NCBI GenBank assembly: GCA_946545505.1
Contig: CAMNNN010000074.1
Span: 1-6,989 of the forward strand
DNA length: 6,989 bases
Direction of reading: 5' to 3'
DNA from: an uncultured Clostridia bacterium
Lineage (GTDB): Bacteria > Bacillota > Clostridia > Saccharofermentanales > Saccharofermentanaceae
Each line of letters opens with the position of its first letter. The stretch's first letter is position 1. The position numbers and the translations under genes were made by a program. Positions 1-6,487 of this stretch are shown one piece after another. The notes under the pieces were generated by a model. The model was not told the DNA's origin. It saw only the letters and a program-made list of their open reading frames with translations, and ran no database searches.

Positions 1-2
1 AG

Positions 3-2273
3 GGGATAGAAGTTAATCCCATTATCCTTCCGAGCTGGATTGGCAATAAGGCTGTATTCCAGCAGAATGTTCCGTTTGTTATCGAGGGAACAGCGGCTCC
101 TTCAGCTACTATCACACTCGAGATTTCCAAGGATCCTACCGACGGACGTAAGGTATCAAAGCTCGATACCGATTACGGTGTCATCTTAAGTCTCGAGACA
201 ACTACTTCCGATAAGGGACGATTCAGGTTCAGTATTCCCGCATATAAGGCTTCTACGGATACATATACATTCGTATTTAAGTGTTTCCAGAATGTCGTAA
301 GCTTCAATGATATCCGCTGCGGCGATGTCTGGGTGTTCCTGGGCAACGATTTCTTAAGCGTTCCAATGAAGAATGCCAACGCTCCCAAGACTCCGCTCAA
401 GCGCCACGTTATGACCCACTTAAGATTCTTTACGCCTACAAGATCAGGTCTCGAGGCCGATGAGGAGGATATCTCATATGAAGTGAAGACTCACTTCAAG
501 GAAGCGGGATGGATTAAGATTACCGATACCAAGAAGCTTGCCGACGTATCATCGTCTGCATTCTCATTCGCTTACACTGTCGCTGATCAGGTTAACTATC
601 CCATCGGTGTTGTCGATCTTTCCACTCCTGGTTCGACTATTCTTAACTGGATCTCTGACGAGGTTATCGACAATCAGACGGCTCTCGGGGACTACATAAA
701 TGAGCTCGGCCTCTATACGGATGAGGACAGATACAATGCCCTTATCAAGCGTGACCGAAGGACCCGCCATGAACAAAATGTGGAGAATGCGGTCAAGGAA
801 GGCCGTAAGAACCTCGATATAGATCTCAATAAGGAGAATGAGTACGGCGAGATCAAGGGCGAGTCCACGGCTGCCGAGAATATCGAAGCTGCGTCAGTTC
901 TCGATTTTCCGTCATCCGATAATTCGACATTTAAGAAAGCCGTCAAGCCTGCCGATGATAATGGTTCCACTACCAAGAACCTCGACTTCAACATGATGAA
1001 CAGCATGCAGGCCAAGTCGGGTAAGACGACAACTACCGTCGATGACTCTCAGTATATAAAGAAGAAGTTCCGTCCGTCGACGCTCTACAGATGTAAGCTC
1101 GCGGCACTGACGGGGCTCTCCGTAAGAGGTATGTGTTTCTCGCCTGAGGCTGAAGAGCAGCTTTTCGGCAGGTATGATCTGCTTCTCATGGGCCTTCTCG
1201 GTACATTGTCACAGACATTCGAGCCCAAGGAAGTTTACGATGACAGCCTGATGCCGTCGTTCCTGCTCGTGGCGATGCACCCGAAGTGCGTAGACAGGGA
1301 TTTCCCTTACAAAGTCCTCGAGTTCAACGAGAACCTGCGTGAGTTCACGGGCAAGCTTAATATGCCGAGCGGTATCATAAGCCTGCACGACCTGCTCCTG
1401 CCGGACAAGACGAAGACTTTTACATTAGGCGTCAGACTTGCCGTCATCGCCATGGGACTTCATGTCACACCCAAGATGCCTAAGTCATGCCCTGAGTGCA
1501 TCGGCGTCGAAAAGGCGGGCAACAAGCTTATTCTCGAGTTCGATAACCTGGCTGACGGTCTGCGTCTCGCCGAGGGTCAGACGGAGCTTAGAGGCTTCGC
1601 AGTCTGCGGTGAGGACAGGATATTCTATCCTGCACAGGCCCGTATCCTGCACGGCGTAAGAGTTATGGTGTGGAGAGACGATATCGAAGAGCCGGTAAGT
1701 GTTACTTACGGTTTCTCGCCGTTCCCGCATGAAGCAACATTTAAGAATCTTAACGATCTTCCTGTAATGCCGTTCAGATTCGACAGACTTCCTGCGTTCT
1801 ATGCGCCTGATATGTTCTTCAGAAGCTGCGATGACCTTGAGCTTATCGGTATGAAGGAGTGGGGCGACGACTTCGAAGTTCTTAAGGTGTTCAGGACATT
1901 TAAGGGTAACGGAGTTATCTCGGTAGATACCATGAATAAGTCTGAGGGAAGCGGCTCGCTTCACATCAGATATGAGACGGAGAATTCTCTTTACGGCTTC
2001 GAACCGAATCTTGATTATGCGTCCCTCATGGGTCCGCTGATCATCAGGAACAAGCGTAAGATGGTAGTCGATATCTTCAATCCCGATGCAGTGAAGAAGG
2101 AACTTCGTGTGTCCGGATTCGTGACGAAAGAGATCCGTCAGTCTTTGAACTGGCAGAGGCTTGAGATAGAATGGAACAAGGATGAAGACATCGTGCTCGA
2201 GCACCTGAAGTTCACTATCGTGGATGCGTCGAAGAACGGCGAGATCTACATCGACAACATAAGATTTATATAA
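3..2273 (+). CDS. SASA (sialate O-acetylesterase)-like protein, catalytic residues lost, 5' end outside window
   Basis: The frame is open from the window edge, so the true start lies upstream; 756 codons are visible (residue 1 = codon 3-5). Residues 1-105 are the N-terminal beta domain of sialate O-acetylesterases. GDVWVFLGNDFLSVPM (107-122) aligns without gaps to the family's G-E-V-W-L-C-S-G-Q-S-N-M-x-F-P-M block, but the Ser nucleophile is Asp116. Family blocks continue with GVVDLSTPGSTILNW (202-216), an LYR..LA.LTGLSVRG block (361-376) and GIISLHDLLLP (457-467). The W-Y-Q-G-E-S and D-I-H-P motifs are lost in the last two. The usual C-terminal region (GNKLILEFDN to MPFRFD, 506-594) is well kept. 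Residues about 275-350 are a low-complexity acidic/Asn/Ser/Thr/Lys insertion. Residues 595-756, ending EIYIDNIRFI, resemble a carbohydrate-binding beta-sandwich. Family membership is a confident reading; loss of esterase activity is inferred. It may bind an acetylated glycan instead. Localisation cannot be judged without the N-terminus. The next gene is the AraC regulator. Confidence 0.8.
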   Translation, partial: GIEVNPIILPSWIGNKAVFQQNVPFVIEGTAAPSATITLEISKDPTDGRKVSKLDTDYGVILSLETTTSDKGRFRFSIPAYKASTDTYTFVFKCFQNVVSFNDIRCGDVWVFLGNDFLSVPMKNANAPKTPLKRHVMTHLRFFTPTRSGLEADEEDISYEVKTHFKEAGWIKITDTKKLADVSSSAFSFAYTVADQVNYPIGVVDLSTPGSTILNWISDEVIDNQTALGDYINELGLYTDEDRYNALIKRDRRTRHEQNVENAVKEGRKNLDIDLNKENEYGEIKGESTAAENIEAASVLDFPSSDNSTFKKAVKPADDNGSTTKNLDFNMMNSMQAKSGKTTTTVDDSQYIKKKFRPSTLYRCKLAALTGLSVRGMCFSPEAEEQLFGRYDLLLMGLLGTLSQTFEPKEVYDDSLMPSFLLVAMHPKCVDRDFPYKVLEFNENLREFTGKLNMPSGIISLHDLLLPDKTKTFTLGVRLAVIAMGLHVTPKMPKSCPECIGVEKAGNKLILEFDNLADGLRLAEGQTELRGFAVCGEDRIFYPAQARILHGVRVMVWRDDIEEPVSVTYGFSPFPHEATFKNLNDLPVMPFRFDRLPAFYAPDMFFRSCDDLELIGMKEWGDDFEVLKVFRTFKGNGVISVDTMNKSEGSGSLHIRYETENSLYGFEPNLDYASLMGPLIIRNKRKMVVDIFNPDAVKKELRVSGFVTKEIRQSLNWQRLEIEWNKDEDIVLEHLKFTIVDASKNGEIYIDNIRFI

Positions 2274-2278
2274 GGAAG
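2274..2278 (+). promoter_or_regulatory. Shine-Dalgarno of the AraC-family regulator gene
   Basis: GGAAG starts one base after the preceding stop codon's last A, giving AAGGAAG in context, and lies 7 bases before the ATG at 2286. It supports that start and shows that the regulator is probably translated from the same message as the SASA-like gene. Confidence 0.65.
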
Positions 2279-2285
2279 ACCGATA

Positions 2286-3206
2286 ATGTTTGATAAGCTT
2301 CTGCCAGTGCTTGAAGAGAGTATGAAGAACGATTCAGGTTCTATGCCTGTCGTTTTTGAGGGGCTTGAGCACATACTGGAGAAGAAAGAAGCCAACGCCG
2401 AAATGAGCGTGCATCCTTTCCATGAGCTTTTCTACTTAAGAAGCGGTAGAGTGGAGTTCATCTTCGATAACACAAGTCTCATAATCGATCCCGGAACTAC
2501 TCTCATTATTAAGCCTCATACGGCACATAAGATCCGCGTTATCTCCAAGGTGGCTGATACAGTTGGCCTTTACTTCGGTTTCAGCAAGCCCAATAACCCG
2601 GGTACTGCCCAGCCTTCGCTCGAGAGCTTCCTCGAGTTCGCCGGCAGTGCGGAGGCAAGTGTTCAGAGTGATTACGGACATCAGACTTTCTTCACGCTGT
2701 CCGGTACTTACAAGAAGACTATCGGAAGCCTTCTAGAGCGTATAGTTGACGAGAAGAAAGAGGATGCGTTCAATAAAGAACTCATGATGGAAGTCCTGAC
2801 CGTGGAGCTTATGCTGACGCTCGCACGTGCTATGCGTAAGGAATGGGAGGCTTCGCTTAAGGTACGTAACGGCAAGGCGAGGGAACTCGTGCTCATTGCC
2901 TGTGACTATATCGACGAGAATTACGAGAGAGGCATCACGGTGGCCGAAGCAGCATCGTATGTTTTCTTAAGCCAGGGTTACTTCACGAGAGCTTTTCGAG
3001 ATGAGATAGGCGTGAGCCCCATGACGTACCTTATGAAGAAGAGGATAGACAAGGCGTGCGAGCTGCTCGAGAACGACGAGATCAAGGTTTCCGGTATCGC
3101 ATCGCAGGCCGGATTCTCGAGCCCGCAGCGGTTTAACGTAGCTTTCAAGAAGCTGATGGGAATGACACCTCTCGAGTACAGAAAACAGAGAATAGGAAGA
3201 GGGTGA
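2286..3206 (+). CDS. AraC/XylS-family transcriptional regulator with N-terminal cupin
   Basis: This 306-residue protein has the classic AraC layout and length. The N-terminal cupin sensor (about 38-100) contains [12 protein letters not shown], a Gly-rich strand turn ([12 protein letters not shown]) and His81. A helical linker (about 145-195) follows. The C-terminal DNA-binding domain (about 198-302) has two helix-turn-helix units, at about 219-243 ([20 protein letters not shown]) and 267-291 ([20 protein letters not shown]), and closes with the family signature around GMTPLEYRK. Proteins of this type usually sense sugars or other small ligands and control neighbouring carbohydrate genes, so the SASA-like gene 12 bases upstream is the natural target; this is inference. 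The start is the ATG with a good Shine-Dalgarno. The stop codon overlaps the folE start (GTGA), so it sits in one message with folate genes, an uncommon pairing. Ligand and operator are unknown. Confidence 0.93.
   Translation: MFDKLLPVLEESMKNDSGSMPVVFEGLEHILEKKEANAEMSVHPFHELFYLRSGRVEFIFDNTSLIIDPGTTLIIKPHTAHKIRVISKVADTVGLYFGFSKPNNPGTAQPSLESFLEFAGSAEASVQSDYGHQTFFTLSGTYKKTIGSLLERIVDEKKEDAFNKELMMEVLTVELMLTLARAMRKEWEASLKVRNGKARELVLIACDYIDENYERGITVAEAASYVFLSQGYFTRAFRDEIGVSPMTYLMKKRIDKACELLENDEIKVSGIASQAGFSSPQRFNVAFKKLMGMTPLEYRKQRIGRG
3194..3199 (+). promoter_or_regulatory. Shine-Dalgarno of folE, inside the end of the AraC gene
   Basis: AGGAAG lies 3 bases before GG and the GTG at 3203, within the last codons of the regulator. 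It favours GTG 3203 as the folE start. TTG 3212, preceded by GAGGGTG, and ATG 3233 are possible alternatives; all lie upstream of the conserved FolE domain. Confidence 0.5.
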
Positions 3207-3832
3207 CTTCTTTGTACGATTATAAGAATGACATGAGTATTCCGCAGGAAAGCCGCGAGAATATGGATCTGCCGGCTATTGAAGAAGCTGTCAGAACTAT
3301 ACTTAAGGCTGTCGGAGAAGACCCGGACAGAGAGGGAATTCAGGAGACTCCGCAGAGGGTTGCCAGAATGTATGCCGAGATATTCTCGGGACTTCACCGC
3401 GATATCAACAAGGATATAAAGATATTTACTGACGAAGGCAACGACGAGATGATCCTTATAGGAGATATCCCGTTCTATTCCATGTGTGAGCATCATCTGC
3501 TCCCGTTCCACGGCAAGTGTCATGTGGTTTATATCCCGAAGGACGGTAAGATCTTAGGTCTTTCCAAGGTTGCACGTATCGTGGACACTCTGTCCCGTAA
3601 GCCGCAGATACAGGAGAGGCTCACAAGCCAGATCGCCGATACAATCGAGAAGGCTGTAGATGCACGCGCCGTATGCGTAGTGATCGAGGCTGAGCACCTT
3701 TGCATGACGATGAGAGGTATCAGAAAGCCCGGCTCCAAGACTGTCACTTCGGCTATGAGAGGCGGATGCAGATCTGACCTCAGGACAAGAAACGAAGCAC
3801 TGGCTCTTATTAACCGCCAGAGAAACGGCTGA
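3203..3832 (+). CDS. folE: GTP cyclohydrolase 1 (FolE)
   Basis: Type I GTP cyclohydrolase, a cytoplasmic zinc enzyme, converts GTP to 7,8-dihydroneopterin triphosphate and formate, the first step of folate synthesis. The 209 residues match the family length. Landmarks are [20 protein letters not shown] (38-57), the zinc/active-site motif [12 protein letters not shown] (93-104, Cys95 and His98), [10 protein letters not shown] (119-128), RPQ-like [20 protein letters not shown] (162-172, with catalytic His165 and third zinc ligand Cys167) and [13 protein letters not shown]. All zinc and catalytic positions are present, so it should be active. The GTG start is chosen for its Shine-Dalgarno and 4-base overlap with the regulator stop; about 20 residues before the conserved domain are poorly conserved and a later start is possible. 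It is followed by folP with a one-base TGATG overlap, as in a translationally coupled operon. Confidence 0.97.
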   Translation: MTSLYDYKNDMSIPQESRENMDLPAIEEAVRTILKAVGEDPDREGIQETPQRVARMYAEIFSGLHRDINKDIKIFTDEGNDEMILIGDIPFYSMCEHHLLPFHGKCHVVYIPKDGKILGLSKVARIVDTLSRKPQIQERLTSQIADTIEKAVDARAVCVVIEAEHLCMTMRGIRKPGSKTVTSAMRGGCRSDLRTRNEALALINRQRNG

Positions 3833-4614
3833 TGAACAAAATCCTCATATACGGAATACTTAATGTAACTCCGGACTCCTTCTCCGACGGAGGAAGATTC
3901 CTTGATACGGATGCGGCGGTCAATCATGCTCTTTCCATGATCGAAGACGGGGCTGACGTGATTGATATAGGAGGCATGTCCACGCGCCCGGGATACGAAG
4001 ATGTATCTGAGAACGAGGAGACGGAGAGGATAATTCCCGTAATAAGAGCATTAAAGGAGAAGGTCCCCGGCTGTGTTATATCGGTGGATACTTTCAGAGC
4101 CGGAACTGCAAAGGCCGCTCTTGAAGCCGGCGCAGACATAATCAACGATATCTCCGGGCTTATGGGTGACCCTGATATGGCGGGAGTGATCGCTGAATAT
4201 AAGGCGAGAGCTGTGCTTATGAGAAACGGACTGGGCGATCCTGACGAGGGATGGGAAGTGATGCTCCAAAGAACCGTGGATGCCGCCAGGAACGCAGGTA
4301 TAAAGGACAATAAGATAGTTCTTGATCCCGGTGTGGGATTCACGAAGACCCGTAAGCAGGATATGGAACTTATCAATGCGATCCCTGATATGATCGATAA
4401 GTGGGGATATCCCGTGCTGCTCGGCGTATCTCGGAAGAGGATAACGGCTGAGTTCTATAAGGGGGAGACTAAGGCTGATGAGCGTCTCGGGGCTTCGCTC
4501 GCACTCGCACTGTATGGTGTGGAGAAGGGTGCTACGGAGCTCAGAGTTCATGATGTTAAGGATACATATGCCGCACTTAAGGCTGTGGCAAGACTGAAAG
4601 GCGAAGAATTATGA
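3832..4614 (+). CDS. folP: Dihydropteroate synthase (FolP)
   Basis: Dihydropteroate synthase condenses 6-hydroxymethyl-dihydropterin pyrophosphate with p-aminobenzoate in the cytoplasm and is the sulfonamide target. The 260 residues form a TIM barrel with the expected order: GILNVTPDSFSDGG (8-21, pyrophosphate loop, Asn11), DIGGMSTRPG (45-54, pABA loop), SVDTF (84-88, Asp86), INDISG (104-109, Asn105), LDPGVGF (164-170, Asp165), GVSRKR (198-203, Lys202) and RVHD (238-241, Arg238 and His240). These match the pterin and phosphate contacts of E. coli DHPS. Two positions differ: the usual Glu of GGESTRPG is Met49, and the usual LMHM(R/Q)G strand end reads VLMRNG, apparently two residues shorter. 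Neither clearly abolishes activity. No strong Shine-Dalgarno is visible; the ATG overlaps the folE stop (TGATG), consistent with reinitiation. Its own stop overlaps the folB-folK start. Confidence 0.97.
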   Translation: MNKILIYGILNVTPDSFSDGGRFLDTDAAVNHALSMIEDGADVIDIGGMSTRPGYEDVSENEETERIIPVIRALKEKVPGCVISVDTFRAGTAKAALEAGADIINDISGLMGDPDMAGVIAEYKARAVLMRNGLGDPDEGWEVMLQRTVDAARNAGIKDNKIVLDPGVGFTKTRKQDMELINAIPDMIDKWGYPVLLGVSRKRITAEFYKGETKADERLGASLALALYGVEKGATELRVHDVKDTYAALKAVARLKGEEL

Positions 4615-5273
4615 ACCGTATAAGTCTTAAGCAGATGAAGTTGTTCGGACACACGGGCTGTCTTCCGGAAGAGAAGAAGAACGGCCAGTACTTCTATGTG
4701 AGCATCGATATGTTCTGCAGGGAGATTCCCGGCACATTAACGGATGATCTTAACGATACGGTCAATTATGCTGATGTGTATGAGATAGCGAAGAAGATTG
4801 TTGAAGAGTCTGACGGCAATCTGATCGAACACCTCGCATTCGTAATCGGAAGAGCCGTTATCGGGAAGTATGGCCTTATCGATTCTGTCAGAGTGCTCGT
4901 CAGAAAGCCCGATGCGCCTATAGACGGAGAGTTCGATGCCATGGAAACTGAGATCTCCGTATCACGTAAGGATGTGGTCATAGGCTTCGGAGGCAATATG
5001 GGTGACAGGGAGCAGATCATTAATGAGGCGCTCGATATGATCAGGGCCAATCCCGCTTTCGAATTGATTAAGGTGTCTTCACTTTATGAGACAGAGCCTG
5101 TAGGGTATGACGATCAGGGAGATTTCCTTAACGGATGCGCCGTTATAAGGACTTATCTGGAGCCAGTTGAAGTGCTTCATGAGCTTCAGAGAATCGAGAA
5201 TGAGCTTCACAGAGTCCGTACAATAAAGAACGGTCCGAGGACTATCGATCTCGATATCCTGTTGATACCGTGA
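4611..5273 (+). CDS. FolB-FolK fusion (dihydroneopterin aldolase / HPPK), FolK half cut by in-frame TGA
   Basis: Residues 1-119 are dihydroneopterin aldolase (FolB): Glu21, the Tyr53 block DTVNYADVYEIA, Glu73 in LIEHLA, and Lys99 in VRKPDAPI match the active-site residues of the S. aureus enzyme with an offset of one. Residues 121-220 begin hydroxymethyldihydropterin pyrophosphokinase (FolK): VIGFGGNMGDRE (123-134), VSSLYETEPVGYDDQGDFLN (155-174) and NGPRTIDLDILL (207-218), with the Mg-binding Asp213 and Asp215. Such fusions are known, for example SulD of Streptococcus pneumoniae. A TGA at 5271-5273 stops the frame right after DILLIP, but the next 50 codons (5274-5426) continue FolK in the same frame with correct spacing. 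As written, the product has a complete aldolase and a FolK lacking the C-terminal ATP-site segment. The start ATG overlaps the folP stop (ATGA). The aldolase call is secure; kinase activity of the truncated product is doubtful. Confidence 0.93.
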   Translation: MNRISLKQMKLFGHTGCLPEEKKNGQYFYVSIDMFCREIPGTLTDDLNDTVNYADVYEIAKKIVEESDGNLIEHLAFVIGRAVIGKYGLIDSVRVLVRKPDAPIDGEFDAMETEISVSRKDVVIGFGGNMGDREQIINEALDMIRANPAFELIKVSSLYETEPVGYDDQGDFLNGCAVIRTYLEPVEVLHELQRIENELHRVRTIKNGPRTIDLDILLIP

Positions 5274-5426
5274 TTTAAGTCTGATGCGGCTGAGCTGACC
5301 GTCCCTCATCCCCGTATGTATGAGAGGGCTTTTGTACTCGTTCCCCTTAAGGAATTAGGACTTTATAACGGCCCGATTCCCGATGACAAGGGCGTTAAAC
5401 GCTATAAGAATACCGATGTGGTATAA
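5274..5426 (+). pseudogene. C-terminal 50 codons of FolK, separated from folB-folK by one TGA
   Basis: In the same frame as the fusion gene, the 50 codons after the TGA read FKSDAAELTVPHPRMYERAF and on to VLVPLKELGL, ending at TAA 5424-5426. LTVPHPRM.ERAFVLVPL is the standard FolK end; its His and Arg correspond to the E. coli HPPK residues His115 and Arg121 that line the ATP site. The distance from DLDILL to LTVPHPR, counting the TGA as one residue, equals that of intact family members, so nothing is inserted or deleted. There is no further decay. It could be a recent nonsense mutation, a sequencing or assembly error (GGA or CGA or TGG to TGA), or a read-through site. No start codon or ribosome site of its own is evident. 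The final codons contain the promoter of the next operon. Confidence 0.85.
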
Positions 5427-5427
5427 T
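5419..5427 (+). promoter_or_regulatory. Extended -10 promoter for the Asn/Arg-rich ORF-tmk-holB operon
   Basis: TGGTATAAT is a perfect extended -10 element (TG-n-TATAAT, hexamer 5422-5427). It is formed from the last codons and TAA stop of the folK frame. No good -35 hexamer stands 17 bases upstream, which extended -10 promoters tolerate. Transcription would start near 5434, leaving a leader of about 23 bases with a strong Shine-Dalgarno. It lies at the only sizeable gap between start codons in the window. Confidence 0.7.
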
Positions 5428-5431
5428 CTGT

Positions 5432-5445
5432 TTTGATTAATCAAA
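5432..5445. promoter_or_regulatory. 14-bp perfect palindrome at the predicted transcription start (candidate operator)
   Basis: TTTGATTAATCAAA is its own reverse complement. It starts 5 bases after the -10 hexamer, spans the predicted start point, and its last AAA is part of the Shine-Dalgarno. A dimeric repressor bound here would block transcription. In RNA it could form only a weak 5-bp hairpin. No binding protein is identified. Confidence 0.4.
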
Positions 5446-5449
5446 GGAG
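5443..5449 (+). promoter_or_regulatory. Shine-Dalgarno AAAGGAG deciding the ATG 5457 start
   Basis: AAAGGAG stands 7 bases before ATG 5457. The longer reading from TTG 5433 would place the Shine-Dalgarno inside the coding sequence and start almost at the predicted transcription start, so ATG 5457 is preferred. Confidence 0.85.
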
Positions 5450-5456
5450 TGCGCTG

Positions 5457-5866
5457 ATGGCTGAGAATAACAACAAACCGGCTTCTGATAACAGCAGAAA
5501 TAACAACGGTAATAACGGCGGCAACGGTCAGAACCGTAATCCGAACAGAAACCGGAACCGTAACAGAAACCGCAGCAGAAATAATCCCAACAGGGAGAAT
5601 AACGGCAATCGTCCCGAGCGTAGCAACGAGAACCGCGGGAACAACGAGAACCGCCAGAATAATGAGAACCGTTCCAATAAGGAGAACGGCGAGTTCAAGA
5701 AGAAGAACTTCGATAACAGAAACAGAAAGCAGCACAGAAGAAACATCGAGCCCTCTAAGCCCATTAAGCCGGCTGAGGAGACGCTCGCTGATATCAAGGC
5801 TGATAACGACAGAATAGAGAAAGAGATATGGATCGATATCGCAGAGATCCATACGATTAAGCTTGA

Positions 5867-5870
<4 letters not shown>
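5457..5870 (+). CDS. Small Asn/Arg-rich low-complexity protein of unknown function
   Basis: I do not recognise a named family. The 137-residue product starts at the ATG behind AAAGGAG. Residues 1-90 are extremely biased: 36 of the 90 are Asn, with many Arg, Gly and Glu and almost no hydrophobic residues, so this part should be disordered and mostly basic. It contains an Asn-Arg dipeptide run (26-41) and three NNENRx-type hexapeptides (56-73). Residues about 75-95 are Lys/Arg-rich. The tail from about 105 (AEETLADIKADNDRIEKEIW, then IDIAEIHTIKLE) is acidic/amphipathic, looks helical and is the likely conserved part. There is no signal peptide or membrane segment, suggesting a cytoplasmic protein. 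The Arg/Asn/Gly bias resembles RNA- or DNA-binding disordered regions, which is inference only. It is first in a new transcription unit and overlaps tmk by 4 bases (ATGA), so it is co-translated with nucleotide and replication genes. Confidence 0.8.
5532..5579 (+). repeat. Asn-Arg dipeptide (degenerate 6-nt) tandem repeat
   Basis: Residues 26-41 of the Asn/Arg-rich protein alternate Asn with Arg, apart from one Pro and one Ser. The Asn codon is nearly always AAC, while Arg switches between CGT, AGA, CGG and CGC. The repeat is therefore kept at protein level and is not a fresh DNA slippage product. Confidence 0.75.
5622..5675 (+). repeat. Three 18-nt tandem units encoding SNENRG / NNENRQ / NNENRS
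   Basis: Three consecutive 18-base units share GAG-AAC-CG(C/T) at the same phase; a fourth, degraded unit (NKENGE) follows to 5693. This is a short hexapeptide repeat inside the disordered half of the protein. Confidence 0.7.

Positions 5871-6468
<598 letters not shown>

Positions 6469-6487
<19 letters not shown>

Noticed and set aside
333..335. GTG 333 as the real start of the SASA-like gene
   Set aside because: The frame is open to the window edge and the preceding 110 codons match the N-terminal SASA beta domain, so the start is upstream.
1485..2204. 239-codon minus-strand frame
   Set aside because: It lies opposite the conserved C-terminal SASA region and shows no family motifs.
2746..2774. 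TTGACG-17-TTCAAT as an internal promoter before folE
   Set aside because: The -10 matches only four of six bases, it has no extended -10, and it lies well inside the AraC coding sequence.
5271..5310. UGA as selenocysteine or a reassigned codon in FolK
   Set aside because: Other genes here end in UGA with the next start overlapping, so no reassignment. FolK has no Cys/Sec at this place and I see no convincing SECIS-like hairpin just downstream.
5433..5456. TTG 5433 as an upstream start of the Asn/Arg-rich gene
   Set aside because: It would put the AAAGGAG ribosome site inside the gene and start at the predicted transcription start; ATG 5457 has ideal spacing.
5355..5852. Hydrophobic 165-codon minus-strand frame that looks like a membrane protein
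   Set aside because: The Val/Ile/Leu pattern is a mirror of the Asn/Arg/Gly repeat codons on the + strand; it overlaps the folK tail and the promoter.
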